Origin: Flectobacillus sp. | GTDB lineage: Bacteria > Bacteroidota > Bacteroidia > Cytophagales > Spirosomataceae | DNA length: 21,248 nt | NCBI GenBank assembly: GCA_029865665.1 | Contig: JARXAV010000084.1 | Location: 1-21,248 of the forward strand | Direction: 5' to 3' | The notes under the pieces: model-generated | Databases searched by the model: none | Told to the model about the DNA's origin: nothing | What the model saw: only the letters and a program-made list of their open reading frames with translations | Shown here: one piece after another, positions 11,897 through 19,572 of the stretch | Position numbering within the stretch: position 1 is the stretch's first letter | Layout of the letters: each line of letters opens with the position of its first letter | Made by a program: the position numbers and the translations under genes

Positions 11897-14800
11897 ATGA
11901 ATATTATCTATTTCATCGCTACATTACTTTTACTGTGTCAACAAACTTTGGGGCAAGTAAAAAACTATAATTTCATCAATCTTAACAGTAAAAATGGACT
12001 TTCTTCAAATGCAGTAAACGCCATATTAAAAGACAAATATGGGTTCATGTGGTTTGGAACGGATGACGGACTGAATAAATTTGATGGCCAAAACTTCGTA
12101 GTGTACCGCCATAGTGAAACAGACCCTTATAGCATAGGAAGAGGAGTGGTTACAGCAATACAAGAAGATAAATATGGAAATTTATGGATTGGTTCAAACA
12201 TAACATTGTCTCGCTATAACAGAAGTTTAAATAATTTTACCAATTTTGATTTTAGAAAACTTGGATGGATCAGAAGTTTATGTGCAGATCATCTCGGCAA
12301 TATATGGATAGGTACCTATTCTGGCTTATATTACTTTAATCCAACCTCTAAAAAATTAGTTGCCTATAAGGCTAAAACCTTACAAGCAACGGCGTTAAAC
12401 TCAAATGTGATTTTATGCGTGTTCGAAGATCGTAGAAATCAGATATGGGTTGGTACCAACGCTGGTCTACACTTATTTAATGCAACCAATGGGCATTTCA
12501 CTAGATTCCTCCATAAAAAGGAAAGTTTATCGACCATCTCAAGCAATATTATTCGCAGTTTGGCAGAAGATAAAACGGGAAACATCTGGATTGGTACTGG
12601 AAATGGACTCAATAGAATGGATTTAAAACACCAAACATTCACTTGTGTAAAAGGAGAAAACTCAGATATTCAAAAACTTAGCAACCAAGATATTTATAAA
12701 ATCGCTTTTGATAAAGATGAAAAGTTATGGGTCGGAACAGAAGACGGCCTAAATATCTTACACCCCCAAACAGGTAAATTCATTCGGGTAGATAAACTAA
12801 TGTCAATGCAGTATAGTGGAGTAGGCAGCTTTGTTGGACACTCCGTAAGAGATATTTATTTAGACAATAATGGTATTTATTGGATTGGAACAAGACAAGG
12901 AGGAGTGAATAAATATGATACAAACTTAGCGTTTTTTAATCACATCCGTTTCAATCAGCCTGATATAAATGGGTTTAGTGCTAGTGCTGTGTCTTCATTT
13001 GTGGAAAGTCCTTCTGGCGATATTTATATAGGAACAAATGAAAATGGATTGAACATATTCAACAGAAACACCAAACTGATCAGGCAAATACCTCTAGGAA
13101 ATAAAGCTATCCAAAGTTCCATTTCGTCACTGGCATATTCAGAAGGAAAAATCTGGATAGGAACACCTCTGTATGGCATTTATGAAATGAATCTGGCAAC
13201 TAATACAGTAAAAAATATTAACATTCCTAAAAGTAAAAATGATAATACCGCTGTTCCCGTCAATTGTTTAAAAGTAGATAAGCGTAACCATGTTTGGATT
13301 GGTACTAATGGGAGTGGGATTTATAAATATGATATAAAAAATGGAACATTAGCACATTTTAGTGATTTTTCTCCTCGAAAAAATGAGCGTAATATCTTAG
13401 CCAATGGCTATGTTTCTGCCATTGAAGAAGATCAAAAAGGGAATTTATGGTTTGGTTCAATGGGAGCTGGATTAGCTATGTATAATCCCGTACTCAATAT
13501 TCTTGAGCCATTTAACCATGATAATAGTAACCTACCCCTAGATATTGTACAGGCTGTGCATTGCGATAAATTTGGACAAATTTGGGTGGGGGTCTTAGGG
13601 GGTGGTTTGTGCTTATACAATAACAAACTCAAGACGTTTCACCAATATGGTATCAAACAATTACTTGCCAATGATATAATCTACAAGATATTAGAAGATG
13701 ATTATGGAAAATTATGGGTGAGTACCAACAAGGGAATAAGTGTATTTGATCCTCAACATAAGGTATTCAAAAATTATACCTATCATAACGGTATCCAACA
13801 AAGTAATTTTAATATTGGTGCAGGAATAAAGACAAGCACAGGAGAGATGTATTTTGGAGGAAATGAAGGATTCAACTTCTTTAATCCTAAGTACCTCTAC
13901 CAAAATCGAAATATTCCCTCACTAATATTCACCGATTTGAAAATTGGGAATAAAAGTGTCAAACCTAGCGACAATGCAGAAATTTCAGAATCAATAGCTA
14001 CTGCAAAAAAAATAGCGTTAAGCTATAAACAGAATTTCTCATTAGACTTTGTTGCATTAAATTATACTGCTCCTCAAGAAAGCCAGTATACTTACATGCT
14101 TGAGGGTTTTGATAAAGAATGGAATCATGTTGGTTCGGTAACCACTGCAGTATATACCAACTTAGATCCAGGAAAATATAGATTTAGACTCAAAGCTCAA
14201 AGTGAAGATGGCTCGTGGAATACGCCTGAAAAAGTTGTGGACATTATCGTTAATCCTCCTTTTTGGCGAACTTATTATGCCTATTTTACGTATTTTTTAC
14301 TCCTATCCGTGGCGTTCTGGGCAATTCGAAGAAGGGCTATCCAGAAGCTAAGGAATGAATTTGCTTTAGAACAAGAACGCCTTGAAATAAGGCATCTTAT
14401 AGAGAAGGAAAGAACTGAGGCAGAGCGAAAAATGGAGTTAGAACAATTGAAAATCAAGTTCTTAACTAATCTTAGCCATGAACTAAAAACACCCTTAACG
14501 CTAATTCTAAACCCTATTGAAAACCTCTTGATGAGGGAAAAAAGCGTAGAAACAGTAGACACCCTAAATCTGATTAATAGAAATGCAAAAAGATTACTCA
14601 ACTTAGTGAATCAGTTGATGGACTTCCGTAAAATTGAGGATAATGAATTAAAACTAAATCCTATTGAGGGGGATTTGATTGCAGTTGCTAAAGAGATTTA
14701 TGATTCCTTTAAATATATCTCCGCACGAAAACAAATCAACTTAGATTTTAAAAGTACTATTAATACCTATCAGACGTACTTTGATAAAGATAAGATTGAG

Positions 14801-16009
14801 CGGATTTTACTCAACCTGCTTTCGAATGCCCTAAAATTTACGAACGAAAATGGAAATGTCTATTTTCATATTGAAACAGATGATAACAACGGTATTAAAC
14901 TCATTATTGGCGACAGTGGAATTGGTTTGACCAACGATGCTTTAGAAAAAATATTTGATAGGTTTTATCAGGTCAATAATGATGCGAATATTCTCAACCA
15001 AGGGAGTGGAATTGGACTTTCTATTACTCAAGAGTTTGTGAAACTTCATGATGGAAGCATTCATGTGGAAAGCCAAGTTGGTAAGGGAAGCATTTTTACA
15101 GTGTTTTTACCCTTGAAAAATATTGCTGACAGTGAATACATATACACTACATTATTGCAAGAGGGAGTTAATGAAACATATACCGCTGATAAAGAGAACC
15201 CCATAGAATCCTCGGAACTGGATAAACCGCTGGTTCTTCTAGTCGATGATAACGAAGATATTAGAGCCTATCTCCGAGAAAGTCTCAGAGGAACGTATAG
15301 AATCGTTGAGGCTTCTGATGGTAAAGAAGCATGGAAAAAAGCACTATCATCTCATCCTGAAATTATCGTTAGTGATGTAAATATGCCTAATATGGATGGT
15401 ATTACTCTGGTAAGAAAAATAAAAAAAGATAGTAGAACTAAGCATATTCCTGTTATCCTATTGACGGTTTTATCAGATGAAATAAACCAAATAAAAGGAT
15501 TAGAAACAGGAGCAAGCGACTACTTAACAAAACCATTTAGTTTTCAATTGTTGAGCATCAAAATCAATAACTTATTGAATCTTAACAACACGCTTAAAGA
15601 TACCTATAGTAAACAGATCAGCATAGAAGTCCCTGAAATAGCATTTGCTTCAGAAGATGAGATGTTCTTACTGAAAATATCACAATATGTTGAAGAGCAA
15701 ATTAATAGTCCTGATTTATCAATTACAGAATTGAGCAAAAAAATGAACACGAGCAGAGGTACCTTATACAACAGGATTCTGAGTCTTACAGGAGAAACAC
15801 CTGTAGAATATATTCGTTCTATTAAACTCAAAAAGGCAGCTATCTTATTAGAAAAAAGCGATATGAAAATTTCACATATCGGTTACGAAGTAGGGTTTTC
15901 TAACCCCAATTATTTTACAAGAGCCTTTAAGGCGAAGTATCATGTGTCTCCTTCTCAATACATTTTACTAAAAAGAGATTTATCCAAAAAAGTATATGAG
16001 GTTAAGTAG
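11897..16009 (+). CDS. Hybrid two-component system regulator (HTCS): propeller sensor, kinase, receiver, AraC domain
   Basis: A 1370-residue one-protein sensor and transcription factor in the inner membrane. The signal peptide ends near LCQQTLGQ. The periplasmic part has about fourteen Reg_prop blades (repeated GNLWIGT..GL.., residues about 25-690) and a Y_Y_Y domain (about 710-785, YTYMLEGFDKEW). A membrane helix at about 791-812 and a charged coiled coil (815-855) lead to HisKA with LSHELKTP and phospho-acceptor His861. The HATPase has NLLSNALKFT (973 on), DSGIGL with Asp1006 and GSGIGLSI. The receiver has acidic pair Asp1117/1118, phospho-acceptor Asp1160 in VSDVNMPNMDG and Lys1212 in LTKPF. 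An AraC-type helix-turn-helix (about 1270-1365, ending IGYEVGFSNPNYFTRAFKAK) completes it. All catalytic residues are present. HTCS proteins bind an oligosaccharide in the periplasm and activate nearby susC/susD operons, so it probably controls both flanking pairs. It has its own upstream region and downstream terminator. Confidence 0.95.
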   Translation: MNIIYFIATLLLLCQQTLGQVKNYNFINLNSKNGLSSNAVNAILKDKYGFMWFGTDDGLNKFDGQNFVVYRHSETDPYSIGRGVVTAIQEDKYGNLWIGSNITLSRYNRSLNNFTNFDFRKLGWIRSLCADHLGNIWIGTYSGLYYFNPTSKKLVAYKAKTLQATALNSNVILCVFEDRRNQIWVGTNAGLHLFNATNGHFTRFLHKKESLSTISSNIIRSLAEDKTGNIWIGTGNGLNRMDLKHQTFTCVKGENSDIQKLSNQDIYKIAFDKDEKLWVGTEDGLNILHPQTGKFIRVDKLMSMQYSGVGSFVGHSVRDIYLDNNGIYWIGTRQGGVNKYDTNLAFFNHIRFNQPDINGFSASAVSSFVESPSGDIYIGTNENGLNIFNRNTKLIRQIPLGNKAIQSSISSLAYSEGKIWIGTPLYGIYEMNLATNTVKNINIPKSKNDNTAVPVNCLKVDKRNHVWIGTNGSGIYKYDIKNGTLAHFSDFSPRKNERNILANGYVSAIEEDQKGNLWFGSMGAGLAMYNPVLNILEPFNHDNSNLPLDIVQAVHCDKFGQIWVGVLGGGLCLYNNKLKTFHQYGIKQLLANDIIYKILEDDYGKLWVSTNKGISVFDPQHKVFKNYTYHNGIQQSNFNIGAGIKTSTGEMYFGGNEGFNFFNPKYLYQNRNIPSLIFTDLKIGNKSVKPSDNAEISESIATAKKIALSYKQNFSLDFVALNYTAPQESQYTYMLEGFDKEWNHVGSVTTAVYTNLDPGKYRFRLKAQSEDGSWNTPEKVVDIIVNPPFWRTYYAYFTYFLLLSVAFWAIRRRAIQKLRNEFALEQERLEIRHLIEKERTEAERKMELEQLKIKFLTNLSHELKTPLTLILNPIENLLMREKSVETVDTLNLINRNAKRLLNLVNQLMDFRKIEDNELKLNPIEGDLIAVAKEIYDSFKYISARKQINLDFKSTINTYQTYFDKDKIERILLNLLSNALKFTNENGNVYFHIETDDNNGIKLIIGDSGIGLTNDALEKIFDRFYQVNNDANILNQGSGIGLSITQEFVKLHDGSIHVESQVGKGSIFTVFLPLKNIADSEYIYTTLLQEGVNETYTADKENPIESSELDKPLVLLVDDNEDIRAYLRESLRGTYRIVEASDGKEAWKKALSSHPEIIVSDVNMPNMDGITLVRKIKKDSRTKHIPVILLTVLSDEINQIKGLETGASDYLTKPFSFQLLSIKINNLLNLNNTLKDTYSKQISIEVPEIAFASEDEMFLLKISQYVEEQINSPDLSITELSKKMNTSRGTLYNRILSLTGETPVEYIRSIKLKKAAILLEKSDMKISHIGYEVGFSNPNYFTRAFKAKYHVSPSQYILLKRDLSKKVYEVK

Positions 16010-16052
16010 CTAGTACCTCAATATAAAAGGAGTATCCCTGACATTTCTATAT

Positions 16053-16105
16053 GCTTTCCTTTACTAGTGATTTATCTCATGAATCTTAGTAAAGGAAAGC
16101 GTTTT
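16053..16105 (+). terminator. Rho-independent-type terminator after the HTCS gene
   Basis: GCTTTCCTTTACTA (16053-16066) pairs perfectly with TAGTAAAGGAAAGC (16087-16100) around a 20-base loop with some inner pairing, and GTTTT follows at 16101-16105. It lies 43 bases after the stop. The 14-bp stem plus T run makes this the probable end of the HTCS transcript. Confidence 0.7.
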
Positions 16106-16145
16106 AATATCCAAAGCCATCCTAATAAAATAGCTAACGGTTCAA

Positions 16146-16174
16146 CTAGCACAGATGTTTAAGTGCTAGCTTTT
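16146..16174 (+). terminator. Second terminator-like hairpin before susC copy 2
   Basis: CTAGCAC (16146-16152) pairs with GTGCTAG (16163-16169) around a ten-base loop, and CTTTT follows (16170-16174). The stem is short. It stands 46 bases after the main terminator and could be a backup stop or an element of the susC leader. Confidence 0.4.
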
Positions 16175-16326
16175 CACACATCACACGCTAAAGCTCCCTT
16201 ATTTCCAGCCCAAAAGGTCATTATTGTAATATTAAATGTTATAGTTTAACAATTTCATGCCATTTTGAACATTTGTGAAGCAATTTTGGTAATATGTGCC
16301 GTACATTTTTTTTATCATCTACTTAC

Positions 16327-16363
16327 TTTACGGCGTAAAAAATCTTCTACTATCAAGAAGATT
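16327..16363 (+). promoter_or_regulatory. Two small hairpins in the leader of susC copy 2
   Basis: TTTAC/GTAAA (16327-16339, three-base loop) is followed at once by AATCTTCT/AGAAGATT (16341-16363, seven-base loop). They end 36 bases before the ATG at 16400. A transcript starting upstream would carry them in its 5' leader, where they could affect translation or stability. No clear promoter was found here; CAATTTTG at 16281-16288 resembles a -7 box but lacks a properly spaced TTTG. Confidence 0.3.
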
Positions 16364-16399
16364 ACACAATTTACCAAAACAATCACATTTCGTATTCTT

Positions 16400-19300
16400 A
16401 TGAAAAAATTCGACTTTCTTATTTTTCAGCGGAAGAGCATACCATATATTTTGATATGGATGATTCTCTTTTCATGTATGGCTAGTTTTAATACAAAAGC
16501 CCAAACCTTAAAAGGTCGTATTACGACAGACACTGGGACTGACTTACCAGGAGCATCAGTGTTAATTAAAGGAACACAAAACGGTACTATTACCGATGTA
16601 AATGGTGAATATAGCTTAAGCAATGTACCTAAAAATGCTACTGTGGTTATTTCAAACATTGGCTATGTAAGACAAGAAATTAACGTTAATACAAGAAGCG
16701 TCCTAAACGTTATTTTGGTTTCAGACAACAGAGAATTAGGAGAGGTTGTAGTAGTGGGTTATGGTACGCAAAAGAAAAGGGACATTACTGGTTCAGTAGT
16801 ATCTGTTACGGAAGCAACCCTCAAAGAAGTACCTGCACCCAACCTTTTGAATTCATTAAAAGGTAGAGCAGCCGGCGTATCTATTGTAAGTAATGGCTCT
16901 ACTCCAGGTAGCCAAGCATCTATCCGTATTCGTGGGAACCGTTCCCTAACAACTGGCAACGGAGACGGACTTGATGGTCCGCTAGTAGTGGTAGATGGTA
17001 TTCCGTATGGAGGTTTGGGTGACATTAACCCAGATGATATCTCAAATATTGAGATTCTAAAGGATGCGTCTGCAACAGCCATTTATGGTTCACGTGGGGC
17101 AGGAGGTGTAATTCTTGTAACTACTAAAAGAGGAAAAATTAGTAAGCCTGTATTTACGTATGATGGCTATCATGGTGTAACGAGCATCATGGGCAAATAT
17201 AATGTAATGAATGGCGAGCAATATGCTAAGTTCAAAGACTTATCTGCAACGTATAATACACAAGGTGCGGGTACAACAGCATATCCGTTAACTGAAGAAG
17301 AAAAAGCCAATTTGGCTGCTGGAGTTTCTACAGATTGGCAAGATTTATTGTACAAACCAGGATTCAACACGAGCCACCAACTAGGGTTACAAGGCGGTGT
17401 GGAAAGCACTCAATATAGTATGGGTATTGGCTATTTTAATGAAACAGGGATTATGCCAAACCAAAACTTTGATCGTATGACCATCCGTGCTACCATAGAT
17501 CAGAAAATCGGAAAAAATGTAAAAATTGGATTGAATACCATCAATACCCTGACAGGCAGAAACGACCCTGCTGGAGGTGGAGTTCCGACAGAATTAGTTC
17601 GTCTTTCGCCATTGGTATTGCCTTACAATGCTGACGGAAGTGTAAATCTGAACCCTAAAAAAGGAACCATTGAAGCTCAAGCAGTTAGCCCATTAACACT
17701 TATTTCTCGAGGAGATGACATTCTTTCAAACGAGCGTTCATTAAGAACCTTCAACAGTTTGTATGCAGAAGTAAACATTTTGGATGGCCTAAAATACCGT
17801 TTCAATGCAGGTTTAAACTTTAGCCAAGTGCATTTCAATGGTTATTCACCACCAAACACCTTTGTAAACACAGGAGTAGACCAAAGTGTATCAAATGCTG
17901 ATATTAGAAATACCGAGTATTGGGATGTGAACTTCCAGCACTTACTATATTATGATAAAGTATTTGCTAACAAGCATAAAATTGGCTTAACAGCATTATA
18001 TGAAATTACGAAGAATCATAATTTAGGAAGTAGTTTCAACGTAAAGGGTGTACCTGCAGATTATATTCGAACAGCAAACTTTGCCTTAGCCTCAGGAGTT
18101 GTTACTGCCAACACTGCCAATAACAACAGCGGAAACTCTTTCGGAGAAACAGGACTCTTGTCATACATGGCTCGTTTGAATTACACTTTCAATGATAAAT
18201 ATACGCTTACCGCTACCTTCCGTAGAGACGGTTCTTCTACGTTGTCTCCAGGAAACCAATACTTTAACTATCCTGCTGTTGGTTTTAGCTGGAATATCAT
18301 TGACGAACCATTCATGAAAGATTTTTCTGCTATTTCTAATTTAAAACTTAGAGGTGGATGGGGTATTTCGGGTAACCGTAACGTAGGTGCTTATGCAACA
18401 TTAGGAGCATTATCTGCTGGCTATTATAATTTTGGTTTAACTACAGCTGGTCAAGCACTTGCCTACACAGTAACAAGTTTGCCTGCAACTAATTTAGGAT
18501 GGCAGTCTACAGCTCAGACAGATTTTGGATTAGAAATTGGATTATTTAACAATAGAATCACGGGGTCATTTGATGTTTATCAGCAAAATACCAAAGATAT
18601 TTTGCTTTCAGTAAACCTTCCTCAAAGTAATGGTGCGGGTTCTGCGTTGAAAAACTTAGGACAAACCAAAGGTTCAGGATTTGAATCATCGTTAACGTTT
18701 GATATTTTCCGAAATAAAAGTGGATTTAATTGGAGTACCGATGTTACTTATTTCTTCAACCGTGAGGAAATTACGCAACTTACTACTCCTACAGAGTTAG
18801 ATAATAAAGGTAACTTTTGGTTTGTTGGACAACCTCTAACAGTTATTTATGACTACAATAAAATCGGAATTTGGCAAGAATCTGATAAAGCTGATGGTAC
18901 TTTAGCCAAACAAACTTCTCCAGTACAAGTTCCTGGCGAAATCAGAGTTGAGGATGTCGATGGTAACGGTAAAATTGATGCTGCTGACCGTAAAGTAATT
19001 GGAAACTTCCAACCACAATGGGAAGGTGGTCTAACGAACAGATTCTCATACAAAGGCTTCGATTTATCTATCGTTACTTATGCTCGTATGGGTATGAAAG
19101 TATTAGTTCCTTACTTAGCTGGAACGTCAGGTGGTGGTTCTGGATTTGGATTCCTTAACCAAGGCCGTTCAAACCAATTAGTTATGGATTATTGGACAAC
19201 AGAAAACCCAACTAATGCTTTTCCTAGACCAAACGCAGGTGGTGGCGTAAGAGACTTTACATCAACAACTCAATACCAAGACGGTTCATTTATCAAAGTA

Positions 19301-19558
19301 AGAAGTATCAACTTGGGCTATACAATACCTACAAAAGCACTTGGTAAGATGGGTATTTCGTCGGCACGTATTTATGTAAATGCGACCAATCCACTTATTC
19401 TTTATTCGCCATTAGTAAGCGACAAACTAGCCGTTGATCCAGAAGGAAACGGATATGGTAACACAATACAAGGTGGTAATTTTAACCGTGTAATAAGTGT
19501 AAACCTAAATAACCCTCCAGTTCGTCAGTTTACTTTAGGTGTAAATCTCAAATTTTAA
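16400..19558 (+). CDS. SusC/RagA-family TonB-dependent outer-membrane transporter (copy 2)
   Basis: A 1052-residue SusC-like transporter, paralogous to copy 1 but clearly different in the barrel. The frame is open back to a TTG at 16265, yet that extension lies before the signal sequence. The ATG at 16400 gives a 35-residue signal peptide (charged start, hydrophobic PYILIWMILFSCMASF, cut after NTKAQ) and is preferred. Next come a carboxypeptidase-regulatory-like domain (about 37-110, NGTITDVNGEYSL), the EVVVVGYGTQKKR block from residue 115, the plug with LVVVDGIPYGG and LKDASATAIYGSRGAGGV, and the barrel ending in RQFTLGVNLKF. A calcium-loop-like DVDGNGKIDAAD lies at 852-863. The SusD partner begins only 14 bases after the stop, so the pair is tightly coupled. 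It likely imports a different fragment or linkage type of the same polysaccharide as copy 1, or a related glycan (inference). No truncation or frameshift seen. Confidence 0.95.
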   Translation: MKKFDFLIFQRKSIPYILIWMILFSCMASFNTKAQTLKGRITTDTGTDLPGASVLIKGTQNGTITDVNGEYSLSNVPKNATVVISNIGYVRQEINVNTRSVLNVILVSDNRELGEVVVVGYGTQKKRDITGSVVSVTEATLKEVPAPNLLNSLKGRAAGVSIVSNGSTPGSQASIRIRGNRSLTTGNGDGLDGPLVVVDGIPYGGLGDINPDDISNIEILKDASATAIYGSRGAGGVILVTTKRGKISKPVFTYDGYHGVTSIMGKYNVMNGEQYAKFKDLSATYNTQGAGTTAYPLTEEEKANLAAGVSTDWQDLLYKPGFNTSHQLGLQGGVESTQYSMGIGYFNETGIMPNQNFDRMTIRATIDQKIGKNVKIGLNTINTLTGRNDPAGGGVPTELVRLSPLVLPYNADGSVNLNPKKGTIEAQAVSPLTLISRGDDILSNERSLRTFNSLYAEVNILDGLKYRFNAGLNFSQVHFNGYSPPNTFVNTGVDQSVSNADIRNTEYWDVNFQHLLYYDKVFANKHKIGLTALYEITKNHNLGSSFNVKGVPADYIRTANFALASGVVTANTANNNSGNSFGETGLLSYMARLNYTFNDKYTLTATFRRDGSSTLSPGNQYFNYPAVGFSWNIIDEPFMKDFSAISNLKLRGGWGISGNRNVGAYATLGALSAGYYNFGLTTAGQALAYTVTSLPATNLGWQSTAQTDFGLEIGLFNNRITGSFDVYQQNTKDILLSVNLPQSNGAGSALKNLGQTKGSGFESSLTFDIFRNKSGFNWSTDVTYFFNREEITQLTTPTELDNKGNFWFVGQPLTVIYDYNKIGIWQESDKADGTLAKQTSPVQVPGEIRVEDVDGNGKIDAADRKVIGNFQPQWEGGLTNRFSYKGFDLSIVTYARMGMKVLVPYLAGTSGGGSGFGFLNQGRSNQLVMDYWTTENPTNAFPRPNAGGGVRDFTSTTQYQDGSFIKVRSINLGYTIPTKALGKMGISSARIYVNATNPLILYSPLVSDKLAVDPEGNGYGNTIQGGNFNRVISVNLNNPPVRQFTLGVNLKF
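16751..16773 (+). repeat. 23-base segment identical to 1494-1516 (SusC signature codons)
   Basis: Partner of the segment in susC copy 1, in the same orientation about 15 kb away. The sequence on either side matches only partly. Confidence 0.6.
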
Positions 19559-19572
19559 TTACAGATAAAAAG

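Noticed and set aside
14281..14601. 106-residue minus-strand frame inside the HTCS gene
   Set aside because: It lies fully within the kinase-coding region and its composition is that of an antisense shadow.
16265..16399. 45-residue N-terminal extension of susC copy 2 from a TTG
   Set aside because: It would place a second hydrophobic segment before an already complete signal peptide and runs through leader hairpins.
16759..17082. 107-residue minus-strand frame inside susC copy 2
   Set aside because: It is antisense to the conserved plug-coding region and lacks any domain features.
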